Virus record (IMG/VR): IMGVR_UViG_3300047494_000085
Coordinates: 1-40,216 of that record
DNA length: 40,216 nt
Source of the DNA: a virus
Reading direction: 5' to 3' (one strand)
In this document: one piece after another, positions 15,509 through 23,436 of the stretch
How the letters are laid out: every line of letters starts with the position of its first letter
Numbering within the stretch: position 1 is the stretch's first letter
Position numbers and translations under genes: made by a program
Notes under the pieces: generated by a model
Databases searched by the model: none
Seen by the model: the letters and a program-made list of their open reading frames with translations, nothing else
What the model was told of the DNA's origin: nothing

Positions 15509-17497
15509 TTGAGTAACGACCTCACGCAGGATGTCGGCCTCGCACAGACCCCGGTTCTCCGATATTCAGTAAGCGCGCTGCGCCAGCAAGCAACGTGTAG
15601 CGCCCGCCGCTACTTCTGGAGACTCGCGAAAGAAAAACTCATCGAAGTAGACCCGTCTATCGCTCTCGTGACGGGTTCGGCTGCCCATAAAGGCATCGAA
15701 CTCGCACTCAAGGAGGGCGCCGACCCGTTCAAGGTCGCGGCGGATTACGTCCAAGAGAATCTCTTCGACAAGTTCCCGGCAGAGAAAATCGACATGGTGA
15801 AAGCTCAGGAACGCATCGCCGACATGAACGTCTGCATCGCGAACTACATGAAGCACTTCCACAATAACCTTCTCGAGCAACTCGAGGACCCGCAAAGCTC
15901 ACTCGAAGTCACACTCGAGATGCCGTGGCGCAAGGGCGTCCTCAAAGGCGTTATCGACGTTATCGCCGCGGACGGTATCTTTGCCGACTGGAAAGGGCTC
16001 GCGCTCGATACTCCACTTCCAACTCCCAACGGATGGACGACGATGGCCGACGTGCGTGTTGGAGACACGCTTTTCGGACGCGAAGGGCACCCATGCAAAG
16101 TCATCGGTAAGTCCGAAGTATCGAACAAGAAATGTTACCGGGTAACCTTTGATGACAAGACGAGCATCGTGTGCGATGAGGACCATCTCTGGTATACCGT
16201 TAGCGGCTCCAAGCCTAATTCACATGAGGTTCGTAACGTAAAAGATATCGCCGCGACTCTCAAAGATAAGCACCGTATTCCGCTTGCATCCCCGCTAGAT
16301 ATTCCTCGCGCTAATTTAGCCATCGACCCGTATGTTCTAGGAGCATGGCTCGGCGACGGCAAGCATACGGACGGCTCTATTTGTGGAGAAGACGATGAGA
16401 TATTCGAAAACATCGAATCGTGTGGATATACCGTTCTTCCCCCGCAGCATACGGTAAACCGTACTCTTACGAGAACGGTTAAGGGACTGCGAGCGAAGCT
16501 AGGTCTCGAAGAAGGACTACTCGGTGCCAAGCACATCCCCGAAGAATACCTCCGAGGAAACTACGAGCAGCGACTCGCGCTGCTGCAGGGGCTCATGGAT
16601 ACGGATGGGACCTGGAATCCGATTCGTAAGCAAGCAATCTTCACGTCTATCCACCTAGAGTTTGCGGAATCGGTCGAGGAACTCGTCCACTCTCTCGGTG
16701 GACGGGCTCGTATTTTCAAACTCACAAAACGCGGCTTCGGGAAAGAGATAACCGCTTACGATGTAGCGTTTACTCCGGTAGGTTTCAACCCTTTTCGAAT
16801 CTCTCGCAAGAGAGATAGTGTAGTTTATCCTGCAACCCGCAGGTCTTTCAGGAGACTCATCATCGCGGTCGATGAAATCGACTCCGTGCCTACGCAATGT
16901 ATCGCGGTAAACTCTCCGGATAACACATACCTTTGTGGAAAGCAAATGGTACCGACCCACAACACGGGCAAAGTACCGAAGGAAGAGATGTTGGGAACGG
17001 ACCCGCAGGCTGCGGTTTATTACTATATCGCTAAGTCTATCGGGATGACGCCTCCCAGGGTCTTTAACTACGTCTATCTCAAGGGCAAACCGATGACCAA
17101 GAAGCCTGAGCTAGACGAGCATGGCGGGGAGGTCCGGTATAAAACCGGCCCGCGCAAAGGCCAAGTCAAAGAGGTCTGGGACCAAGAAAACAATCTCAAG
17201 TTCACGTTCCCTGTTCTTCAAGACGACGATAAAGTTAAGCGGATGATGAACGACTATATCGTTCCAGTCGCCGTCGCTTACGAGAACGACATCATGTTCA
17301 AGAATCGCTCTGACTATAACTGTGCAAGTTGTGAGTACCGGACGGTGTGCCCGAGCATGACGCTTCCGGAACGAACCGACTACGATATCATCTCGCCCAC
17401 TTCCATTCAGGAAATCATCGACGAGACCCGCGCCCAAGAGGCTGCGGAATCCCAAGAAGAAAGCCCGGCCGACGTGCCGGACGAGGATTCACTCTAA
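15509..17497 (+). CDS. RecB/Cas4-family nuclease interrupted by an intein
   Basis: A precursor of 662 residues that would be 339 after splicing. The nuclease has the PD-(D/E)XK core of RecB/Cas4 proteins: GSAAHKGIE early on, GVIDVIAADGIFADWK, and after the intein TGKVPKEEM, so the spliced product reads ADWKTGK, the classic D-x-K-T-G motif. Four cysteines, one in ATCSARRYF and three in CASCEYRTVC, fit the 4Fe-4S clamp of AddB/Cas4-type nucleases. It probably makes 3' single strands for the annealing protein or RecA. TTG is the start, one base after the previous stop; its ribosome binding site is weak. The active site exists only after splicing. Confidence 0.88.
   Translation: MSNDLTQDVGLAQTPVLRYSVSALRQQATCSARRYFWRLAKEKLIEVDPSIALVTGSAAHKGIELALKEGADPFKVAADYVQENLFDKFPAEKIDMVKAQERIADMNVCIANYMKHFHNNLLEQLEDPQSSLEVTLEMPWRKGVLKGVIDVIAADGIFADWKGLALDTPLPTPNGWTTMADVRVGDTLFGREGHPCKVIGKSEVSNKKCYRVTFDDKTSIVCDEDHLWYTVSGSKPNSHEVRNVKDIAATLKDKHRIPLASPLDIPRANLAIDPYVLGAWLGDGKHTDGSICGEDDEIFENIESCGYTVLPPQHTVNRTLTRTVKGLRAKLGLEEGLLGAKHIPEEYLRGNYEQRLALLQGLMDTDGTWNPIRKQAIFTSIHLEFAESVEELVHSLGGRARIFKLTKRGFGKEITAYDVAFTPVGFNPFRISRKRDSVVYPATRRSFRRLIIAVDEIDSVPTQCIAVNSPDNTYLCGKQMVPTHNTGKVPKEEMLGTDPQAAVYYYIAKSIGMTPPRVFNYVYLKGKPMTKKPELDEHGGEVRYKTGPRKGQVKEVWDQENNLKFTFPVLQDDDKVKRMMNDYIVPVAVAYENDIMFKNRSDYNCASCEYRTVCPSMTLPERTDYDIISPTSIQEIIDETRAQEAAESQEESPADVPDEDSL
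15995..16963 (+). mobile_element. Class 3-type intein with LAGLIDADG homing endonuclease
   Basis: A 323-residue insertion starting GLALDTPLPTPNGWTT and ending VPTHN before Thr of the extein. Position 1 is Gly, not Cys or Ser. The class 3 signature W-C-T is present: Trp in block B (EDHLW), Cys in block F (TQCIAV) and Thr before the terminal His-Asn (PTHN). Splicing would start from the block F Cys. Two LAGLIDADG motifs, LGAWLGDG and LLQGLMDTDG, mark an intact homing endonuclease. The insertion splits the catalytic ADWK/TGK of the host nuclease, a conserved spot where loss of the intein is possible only by precise excision. Confidence 0.9.
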
Positions 17498-17694
17498 TGC
17501 CCTACCGTCGTAAGAAACCAGTCAAGAAGGTAACCGAATTCGACTACCTCGCGTACAGCGTCAACCACCCTCTCCGCGAAGCAGCAAAAGAACTCTCGGG
17601 CCTTATCAGCCAAATCTATAACATCGAATTCTCGCTCATTACGGATAGACACGGTGTTCCGGTCCGGGCGACGTTCAAGGACGAGGTAGTCTAA
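17497..17694 (+). CDS. Small basic protein of unknown function
   Basis: A 65-residue protein with a strongly basic start (MPYRRKKPVKKV) and a helix-strand body (REAAKELSGLISQIYNIEFSLI, then DRHGVPVRATF). It begins and ends in TAATG junctions, so it is translated as part of the operon. The basic head suggests nucleic-acid contact. No family is recognised. Confidence 0.55.
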   Translation: MPYRRKKPVKKVTEFDYLAYSVNHPLREAAKELSGLISQIYNIEFSLITDRHGVPVRATFKDEVV

Positions 17695-18077
17695 TGGGAC
17701 AGTTGACCGTCTACGTGGCTGGTCCGATGCGCGGGTACCCGTTCTATAACTTCCCTGCATTCGACGCGGCGAAGCAAATGCTGGAACGTCTTGGTATGCG
17801 CGTCGTGTCTCCTGCGGACCACGACCGCGAACTCGGATTCAACCCAACCGCCGACATGGACGTATCCAAGCATCCTGAAAAGAACGTCCTGGATATCGGT
17901 GAGGTTCTTTTATGGGACCTCCAGCAAGTCAAGGAATGCGATATGCTCTTCATGCTCAACGGTTGGGATAAATCCCAAGGGGCACGGCTCGAGCACGACC
18001 TTGGACGTGCTCTCGGAAAAGACTTCATGTTTGAGACCGAGGGCGTTGCCCAACTCCTCGCCGAGTTTAGTGTCTAG
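17694..18077 (+). CDS. DUF4406 / nucleoside 2-deoxyribosyltransferase-like protein
   Basis: A 127-residue protein of the DUF4406 group, which shares the fold of nucleoside 2-deoxyribosyltransferases. The N-terminal signature VYVAGPMRGYPFYNFPAFDAA is clear. The later part CDMLFMLNGWDKSQGARLEHDLGRAL contains the conserved Asp, the GW and the S-x-G-A-x-x-E block that holds the catalytic Glu of the family. It may remodel nucleosides or clear signalling nucleotides. Phage members are common, but their role is untested. Joined by TAATG to the previous gene and by TAGTG to the next. Confidence 0.8.
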   Translation: MGQLTVYVAGPMRGYPFYNFPAFDAAKQMLERLGMRVVSPADHDRELGFNPTADMDVSKHPEKNVLDIGEVLLWDLQQVKECDMLFMLNGWDKSQGARLEHDLGRALGKDFMFETEGVAQLLAEFSV

Positions 18078-18295
18078 TGGCGAGAACCAAGAAACCTGTA
18101 GAGAAATCCTCGGCGCTTGGTCTACCCGGAAAAAGGTTCGCTGTTGTCGTGGAATTGTGGGAGGTCGTCGGACCCGACTCTTACATGGTCGGAATCGACG
18201 GGTTCTCCGAGATGCACCGTAGCTTCGCCATCATGCACGATGACCGAGAGACGGCAATCAATACGTTCGAACTAATCGACCGACTCTCCGGATGA
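18077..18295 (+). CDS. Small protein of unknown function
   Basis: A 72-residue protein with a basic start (ARTKKPVEKS) and a compact body (KRFAVVVELWEVVG, then MHDDRETAINTFELIDRL). GTG start in a TAGTG junction, ATGA overlap with the next gene. No known motif. Its neighbours are a DUF4406 protein and a PD-(D/E)XK nuclease. Confidence 0.55.
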   Translation: MARTKKPVEKSSALGLPGKRFAVVVELWEVVGPDSYMVGIDGFSEMHRSFAIMHDDRETAINTFELIDRLSG

Positions 18296-18633
18296 GCGCG
18301 GGCTCCGAAGCCCTCGGCGAAATCCTCCGTAAAGAATTCCGCAGCACGTTCATCCAGTCCGAGTATCCGATAAAGATTGGTCGGGCGACACTCTACCTCG
18401 ACTTCTATCTCCCGACACTCAAGCTCGCATTCGAGTACGATGGCGAACAGCACGCGGCATATAGCTCCCACTTCCACGGCAACCGACAAGGCTTCGAGCA
18501 TTCGAAGCTACGCGATAGACTCAAGGATTCATGGTGTAGGGACAACGGCGTAACCCTTATCCGGATAAACCATAAAGAGCAGGTCACCAAAGACCTCATA
18601 CGCCGGAAAATAATCGAAAGCGTTAATACCTAG
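18292..18633 (+). CDS. DUF559/Vsr-like PD-(D/E)XK nuclease
   Basis: A 113-residue protein with the compact Vsr/DUF559 endonuclease layout: an opening helix (ALGEILRKEF), LYLDFYLPTLKLAFEYDGEQH carrying the catalytic Asp and Glu-x-(D)-x-E/Q, then KDSWCRDNGVTLIRINH as the final strand. Such proteins nick or cut DNA in repair or restriction. In a phage operon it could process recombination intermediates or degrade host DNA. It overlaps its upstream neighbour by four bases (ATGA); the next gene starts one base after its stop. Confidence 0.8.
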   Translation: MSAGSEALGEILRKEFRSTFIQSEYPIKIGRATLYLDFYLPTLKLAFEYDGEQHAAYSSHFHGNRQGFEHSKLRDRLKDSWCRDNGVTLIRINHKEQVTKDLIRRKIIESVNT

Positions 18634-18634
18634 A

Positions 18635-19567
18635 TTGGAACTCGTTCTACAAAACGGAAAGACGTACATCCGAAAGACGGTACTCGTTCCGTTCGACACC
18701 CCGCCGACGATGATGGACTACGAAGTCCCTCCGCCGCTCGCATCCTTGCCGGATGCGCGGATTCGGACTCCAGACGAGCCTATCTATATCGCTCCGCATG
18801 GTGGAGGTCTCGGCGACCAACTACTCTTCTCCACGCTGCCGGAGATGTTTTACCGCCAAGTCGGCTCGCGTGAGATTTACATTCTCGCTTCGGACGACAC
18901 GGCGCGTAACAACCCAACGGTACAGAAGTTCTGTTGGGAGCGCAACCCGTTCGTAAAGCGCGTTATCCCGTACTACGAAGCGCGAAAGATTGAAGCGAAC
19001 ACCGCGTCCCTGCGTGTCGTAGACGGCCACCGATACCACTCACACCTCGTCGCTCGCCGGTATCAGAACAACGTCATGGCGGTTGAGGCGATGAATGGGC
19101 TCTTCCCTACCAACGAGGTTCCCCGTATATATTATCAGCCGAGGTTCCGCGAAGAATTTGCAGGTAAGATATTCGGGGATGCGCGGTGCCATTCGACACC
19201 GCTTCCCGCCGCAGCGTACACCAATTTCGTCCAGTATTGCGGAAAACTTTATGGATTCGACCCCACCGATATCTTTATGCTCGAATCCAAATACTCTGGT
19301 CGCGCAGGCGCCGACGCCTGTCCGGACCAGCCTCGTATCGAAATAAACTCGCTCGAGGATTATGCTGACCTCATCTATTCATGCCGCTTCTTCTGCGGCG
19401 TGGATTCCGGTTCGGCCGCGCTCGCGTCGGCCGTAAAAGGCCACAATTTCTATCCGGAAGTCGCTGTGCTGCAATCTAACCCGCTGCATAGTGACCGCCA
19501 ATGGGTTTGGAGCAACCTCCAGTACCACATGACGGGCAAAGCCATGAAGCACGACTTCCACCTGTGA
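18635..19567 (+). CDS. Glycosyltransferase family 9-like protein
   Basis: A 310-residue protein. Near residue 50 is the loop HGGGLGDQLLFSTLPEMFYRQ, like the G-x-G-D-x-(I/L)-x-x-(T/S) loop at the start of GT-B heptosyltransferase-type (GT9) enzymes. Near the end, FFCGVDSGSAALASAVKG matches the donor-binding G-x-D-S-G-x-x-H/A region. The general GT-B fold is therefore likely; donor and acceptor are unknown. It could alter host surface sugars or glycosylate modified phage DNA. The TTG start lies one base after the nuclease stop. Confidence 0.7.
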   Translation: MELVLQNGKTYIRKTVLVPFDTPPTMMDYEVPPPLASLPDARIRTPDEPIYIAPHGGGLGDQLLFSTLPEMFYRQVGSREIYILASDDTARNNPTVQKFCWERNPFVKRVIPYYEARKIEANTASLRVVDGHRYHSHLVARRYQNNVMAVEAMNGLFPTNEVPRIYYQPRFREEFAGKIFGDARCHSTPLPAAAYTNFVQYCGKLYGFDPTDIFMLESKYSGRAGADACPDQPRIEINSLEDYADLIYSCRFFCGVDSGSAALASAVKGHNFYPEVAVLQSNPLHSDRQWVWSNLQYHMTGKAMKHDFHL

Positions 19568-19572
19568 ATATA

Positions 19573-20376
19573 ATGAAAAGAGCTTCTATTGCGTTGTTTG
19601 CAACTGCAATCGCCACTATCGCACTCGACTTCGCACTTTTCTTCGGCGCACATCACCCCGGAGAAACTCCACTCCAACACGCGCTCAATACATCCGTTAC
19701 GATAACGGATAAAGTTACCGAAGAATTCTTCGACGGAAGTCCCGATATCGTCTCACACCAACAAGTCTGCTCCGGATTTGTAGCCGGGACAGACGGGACG
19801 ACGGAAGTCATTATTACTGCGGCCCATTGTGCAATAAACGAGGTGGATACCGTCGGCGGGCATCTCGTGGAAACGGATATCGGTCTTCCTGAGAGCGTCC
19901 AGTTCTTCGACGGCGATACCGGAACGGTTCAGAATGCCTTTATCAACGGCAAGCATGACATCATGCTTCTGGTCGTCACGTCGAAGCACTTACACGAATC
20001 AGCGAAGACGCAGACTAAGTTCCAAATCGCCGATGACTTCTTCGCCATCGGGATGGCAAATGGCGTGGATTGGACTTACGGCCGCGCGTTTTCCGCGCAA
20101 GGTCCGTTCGAATTCTACGACCCGCTCGACCCGAAGACGAGCGCACGTGGGCTTTATCAAGTCGGAACGACGGATATGGGCCACGGCAATTCCGGCGGTG
20201 CGGTGTACGACAAGAACGGGGAGGTTGTCGGCATCTATGACTGCGATTCGCAAGACCTTCCTGACCAAGGGTTTATGGTCGCCGCAAAATACATCGACCG
20301 CGTTCTTTCGCTGTACTACTCGACGCCAACACCCGCTAAGTTCCGCGAGGCAATCCGGGAGAACGTCGGTGGCTAA
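19573..20376 (+). CDS. Membrane-anchored or secreted trypsin-like serine protease
   Basis: A 267-residue protein of the chymotrypsin fold. The N-terminus has a signal or anchor helix (about residues 5-26, ASIALFATAIATIALDFALFF). The catalytic triad is visible: His in IITAAHC, Asp in KHDIMLLVV and Ser in GHGNSGGAVYD, with GFMVAAKYI closing the domain. It would act outside the inner membrane. A protease between a glycosyltransferase and RecA is unusual; cleaving a surface receptor or a superinfecting phage protein is a guess. No good ribosome binding site precedes its ATG. Its end overlaps recA by eight bases. Confidence 0.85.
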   Translation: MKRASIALFATAIATIALDFALFFGAHHPGETPLQHALNTSVTITDKVTEEFFDGSPDIVSHQQVCSGFVAGTDGTTEVIITAAHCAINEVDTVGGHLVETDIGLPESVQFFDGDTGTVQNAFINGKHDIMLLVVTSKHLHESAKTQTKFQIADDFFAIGMANGVDWTYGRAFSAQGPFEFYDPLDPKTSARGLYQVGTTDMGHGNSGGAVYDKNGEVVGIYDCDSQDLPDQGFMVAAKYIDRVLSLYYSTPTPAKFREAIRENVGG

Positions 20377-21490
20377 GAAGAAACAGGCCGAGGAGCCCGT
20401 CTCACAACGGGAGACGCAGTTCGCCGCGCTCAAGGCGCAATACAAAGAAATCGACCGAGAGACGAAGCCCGCCCAAGTCCCGCGAGACCTTGTTATGCCG
20501 AGCATGTGTATCAGCATGGACCTTCTAACGAACGAAGCCGGTCTACGTCCGGCATCTATCGTGGAGTATTACGGATTACCCGGCGTCACGAAGACTCGGA
20601 CTGCGCTCCAGATGGTGCGCCAAGCTCAACTCTGGGCGCCGGATAAATCCGTAGCTATCGTCGATACAGAAGGCGACGTAGACCTTTATGCTGCCAAGAA
20701 CACGTTCGATATCGACTTCTCTGCACTCCCTGACGGAACGCCTCGTGTCAACTACTGGCCGGACCCTGAGTTCGACGATATCCCGAACTTGGAGTTTATT
20801 CTTAACAGAATACATGACTTTGCCGCTTCAGGATTGTTTTCTCTAATCGTACTCGACTCCGTGGCTATGTGTATGCCATTATGGGAGGCCAAGAACGAAG
20901 ATATTACCGGTACGAAGTTCGGTGGACCGGCGCTTGCGCTGTCCACGGGATTCCGGAAAATCAAAGCCGTCGCGAAGCGAACGGGGACGCGGATATGGCT
21001 CGTCAATCAAATCCGAACGAAAGTCATCCAGACACCGCACGGTTCCATCTCGAAGGATGAACCCGGCGGCGGATACGCGCTGAAGTTCGCAGCATCGCAT
21101 CGCTTCAAAGCGTCGTGGGTCAAGAAGGCCAAGGAAGACGACGAGTACGCCATGCTGCGAATCACCGGCGAGAAAGTGAAGTTCGGACCATCGGACCGTT
21201 ACGCGGATATTCCGGTACTGAACGGACTTATCGACCGCGACGCGGACCTCGTACAGGTCTCGGCGCGTTTCGGAGTCATCGAGAAGAAAGGCGCGTGGTA
21301 TTACTACGACGGCTCGCCGCTCGGTAACGGCCTCGCCCAGGCAGCGAGCGCCCTAAGAAATCACCCTGATACGCTCTACGCAAAGATATACGAGAAGACC
21401 ATTGCTATCGCGAACCCTGTCATGGAAACAGTCGAATTATCTGAGCAAATCAATGACGAACCTGAAGAAACCGAGGCCCCTAACGAATAA
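20369..21490 (+). CDS. RecA-family recombinase with an atypical P-loop
   Basis: A 373-residue RecA-like ATPase. Walker A reads GLPGVTKT instead of the usual GPESSGKT: Lys and Thr are kept but the Gly before Lys is Thr. Walker B is SLIVLDSVA, and the strand VAIVDTEGDVD holds the catalytic Glu. Later come RIWLVNQIRTK (the L2-region Gln-Asn-x-R-x-K) and GGGYALKFAASHRF, as in RecA proteins. It would pair DNA in phage recombination. GTG start with GGGAG seven bases upstream. It lacks a long RecA-like C-terminal domain. Confidence 0.85.
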   Translation: MAKKKQAEEPVSQRETQFAALKAQYKEIDRETKPAQVPRDLVMPSMCISMDLLTNEAGLRPASIVEYYGLPGVTKTRTALQMVRQAQLWAPDKSVAIVDTEGDVDLYAAKNTFDIDFSALPDGTPRVNYWPDPEFDDIPNLEFILNRIHDFAASGLFSLIVLDSVAMCMPLWEAKNEDITGTKFGGPALALSTGFRKIKAVAKRTGTRIWLVNQIRTKVIQTPHGSISKDEPGGGYALKFAASHRFKASWVKKAKEDDEYAMLRITGEKVKFGPSDRYADIPVLNGLIDRDADLVQVSARFGVIEKKGAWYYYDGSPLGNGLAQAASALRNHPDTLYAKIYEKTIAIANPVMETVELSEQINDEPEETEAPNE

Positions 21491-21877
21491 ATGGTAACCC
21501 AGGACTACCCGCCGTACCTTGTCGGTATACTGCTCGAGTACAGCGACGAAATCGAGTCGATTAAATGCAAAATCACTCCGACACTCGTGGCTAATGCGTA
21601 TCCGATAAACAAGGATGAGGGCTTCTATGAGAAGCCCGGCAACACTCTGCGTAACCGAGGGTCGATGACGACCCGCGTTCCCCACAACAGCAACGCCCGA
21701 ATCGAGGCGCTCTGCGATTTGACTTGCGATGTCGCACAGGCACGCAAGGCCGTTCTTACGCCCGCACAAGATATCGCTTTAATGGCGGTTTATTCCGGGC
21801 TGGATGTCTCCGATTACGTGAAGGGAGAGGCATCCAAGGCTTTCGACTTGGTGGTTGCCTACCTAAACCGTTGCTAA
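21491..21877 (+). CDS. Protein of unknown function
   Basis: A 128-residue protein whose ATG directly follows the recA stop. It has a hydrophobic start (YPPYLVGILLEYSDEIESI), a basic middle with SMTTRVPHNSNARIEAL, and a helical end (TPAQDIALMAVYSGLDVSDYVKGEAS). The end resembles the start of a DNA-binding helix pair but I do not recognise a family. It is coupled to the next gene by a seven-base overlap. Confidence 0.6.
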   Translation: MVTQDYPPYLVGILLEYSDEIESIKCKITPTLVANAYPINKDEGFYEKPGNTLRNRGSMTTRVPHNSNARIEALCDLTCDVAQARKAVLTPAQDIALMAVYSGLDVSDYVKGEASKAFDLVVAYLNRC

Positions 21878-22236
21878 TAAAGTTTCCACTCGAAGAGTAC
21901 CTGATTCAATCCGAACGTGGATGGGCGCTAACGACAGCGTTCTACAACTTGTCTCTCGCGGACAAGTACCAAATCGTTTATCTTCTCGAAGAGAACGGCC
22001 TCATCCACAACTATAAACTCTACGAGCGCGTCGTCAAAGCCATCCTGCAACACAGCAGCCCAGAGATAAAGTCAGAGCGAAGTGTAAAAGGGGAACGCAA
22101 ACAACGTCCCGAGGCAAATCGCGCTGATATGCTCGAAGCGTTGAACGCTCTCGCGCTCCATTGGGACGACCTCGAAGAGCAAATCATCGCCTACTTCGCC
22201 GGACGATTCCAGAATATCGTGGCGGCTAATCAGTAA
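21871..22236 (+). CDS. Helical protein of unknown function
   Basis: A 121-residue protein, mainly helical: KYQIVYLLEENGLIHNYKLYERVVKAILQH, then a charged linker (SERSVKGERKQRPE) and a second helical part (MLEALNALALHWDDLEEQIIAYF). The TTG start lies within the end of the previous gene, and the TAA overlaps the next ATG. The linker suggests two small domains. It may act with the nuclease that follows. Confidence 0.55.
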   Translation: MLIKFPLEEYLIQSERGWALTTAFYNLSLADKYQIVYLLEENGLIHNYKLYERVVKAILQHSSPEIKSERSVKGERKQRPEANRADMLEALNALALHWDDLEEQIIAYFAGRFQNIVAANQ

Positions 22237-22688
22237 TGGGGGGCTTCGTCAACGACCTGAAAATAGGAAAGGCCGTCGAGCAAGCCGTCCTCGTTGCCAT
22301 GACAGAAGACAATCCACTCTGGAAGCACGCCGTCGCTGCCGAGGGGCTGGATAAAAAGGCGGACTTCCGGCTCAACCTCGGTGTAGAGGTGAAGTACGAT
22401 TCGATGTCCCAACGCACGGGCAACGTCGCTATCGAGGTCGGGTGTGCGGGGAAACCATCCGGAATCTCCGCAACCTGTGCGGACTTCTGGGTGACCGTCA
22501 TGCTCGGAGAGCACGCGGGCACGTACCTCACGGACACGGCGGACCTCCGCTACCTCGTCCAGGGCCGCCCGGTCATCAAAGGGGGCGACCGGAACGCTGC
22601 GGAGCTAGTCCTCCTCAAGTTCGCGGAGTTCGATGCGGTCTCGCGACGGCTCGGACCGGCGCCTGCCTTCCTGTCCATGAAAAGATAG
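22236..22688 (+). CDS. PD-(D/E)XK endonuclease-like protein
   Basis: A 150-residue protein with the core of a small phage endonuclease: DKKADFRLNLGVEVKYDSMS, in which the Asp and the E-x-K of PD-(D/E)XK are spaced normally, followed by QRTGNVAIEVGC, a strand frequent in phage resolvase-like nucleases. It may resolve branched DNA or degrade host DNA. It is the last gene of the first early transcription unit; a new promoter follows within 20 bases of its stop. Confidence 0.7.
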   Translation: MGGFVNDLKIGKAVEQAVLVAMTEDNPLWKHAVAAEGLDKKADFRLNLGVEVKYDSMSQRTGNVAIEVGCAGKPSGISATCADFWVTVMLGEHAGTYLTDTADLRYLVQGRPVIKGGDRNAAELVLLKFAEFDAVSRRLGPAPAFLSMKR

Positions 22689-22703
22689 GCCGAAGTACCC
22701 CCT

Positions 22704-22732
22704 TGAATACGACCTTCCTTGGTAGTATCATA
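22704..22732 (+). promoter_or_regulatory. Promoter giving a leaderless transcript
   Basis: TTGAAT (22704-22709), a 17-base spacer beginning ACGACC and ending GGTAG, and TATCAT (22727-22732). Only about five bases separate the -10 box from the ATG at 22738, so the mRNA should start at the start codon. It opens the operon that ends with xis and int. Confidence 0.8.
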
Positions 22733-22737
22733 AAAGC

Positions 22738-22926
22738 ATGATAGATGCCCCGATTCAATCCAAGGAAGAAGCCGTTCGTATTGCCACCGCGATGCTCACG
22801 CATGGTAAAAAGCCCTGCGTGTGCATCTGCGATGAAGTTTATGGGCGCGACTTCCGCCCCCGGTACTACAACGACGCGAACGGCGTGAAACGCTGCGTAG
22901 CGTGCAACTGCAAACCCAAATCTTAG
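22738..22926 (+). CDS. Small zinc-binding protein
   Basis: A 62-residue protein, first in the xis-int operon, with four or more cysteines in two groups, PCVCICDE and RCVACNCKPKS, which can form one zinc site. The N-terminal helix (SKEEAVRIATAMLTHG) is regular. There is no Shine-Dalgarno sequence, as expected for a leaderless message. No family is recognised. Confidence 0.65.
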   Translation: MIDAPIQSKEEAVRIATAMLTHGKKPCVCICDEVYGRDFRPRYYNDANGVKRCVACNCKPKS

Positions 22927-22945
22927 AACGGAGCAACCTTCCTAC

Positions 22946-23092
22946 GTGGTAGAAACAGGAAATTGGTCGGCGCTCGCTGCCGACCGCAAGTGGAACTGCG
23001 GGATATTCACCGCTAACCCAGGCCATACCGGAGAAGATAACTGCAAATGCCCGGGTTGTTCCGGAGCGCGGAAGGCGCGGGGTAAGGAATGA
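22946..23092 (+). CDS. Very small zinc-knuckle protein
   Basis: A 48-residue protein with three C-terminal cysteines (CKCPGCSG) and one earlier (WNCGIF), enough for one zinc site, and a basic end (ARKARGKE). GTG is chosen as start because no ATG exists in frame; its ribosome binding site is weak. The TGA overlaps the mazG-like ATG (ATGA), which supports translation. Confidence 0.5.
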   Translation: MVETGNWSALAADRKWNCGIFTANPGHTGEDNCKCPGCSGARKARGKE

Positions 23093-23436
23093 TTACGAAG
23101 ATTGATACCCCGAGCGAGTACGAACAACTCCTCGACCACGTAGACCTTTTCAATAAAACTTTCGAGTCTAAGAACGACGCGAGCCTTCGGCTTGCGCTCG
23201 TGACGGAAGAATCCGCTGAACTTTGGAAGGCGATTGTCAAGGAGAAATCCCCGGAAGAAATCGAGGGGGAATTCGGAGACCTTTTATACGTCGTCTTTGG
23301 ATGGGGTTTATTGCAGGGCATAAACCCGTATCGCGCCATCGAGAACGTCATGGCAAAGAATCAGAAGAAGATTGACAACCGTGCGAACTATCGGATTAGC
23401 GCGGCTGGCAAGGTCTTGAAACCGGATGACGAGTGA
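23089..23436 (+). CDS. MazG-like nucleotide pyrophosphohydrolase
   Basis: A 115-residue all-alpha NTP pyrophosphatase. The metal-binding motif EExxE is in VTEESAELWKAI and the second site ExxD in EGEFGDLLYVVFG; both are complete. MazG enzymes hydrolyse (d)NTPs, and phage members are thought to clear unusual nucleotides or alter the alarmone response of a starved host. It continues the xis-int operon with ATGA at its start and an 11-base overlap at its end. Confidence 0.85.
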   Translation: MITKIDTPSEYEQLLDHVDLFNKTFESKNDASLRLALVTEESAELWKAIVKEKSPEEIEGEFGDLLYVVFGWGLLQGINPYRAIENVMAKNQKKIDNRANYRISAAGKVLKPDDE

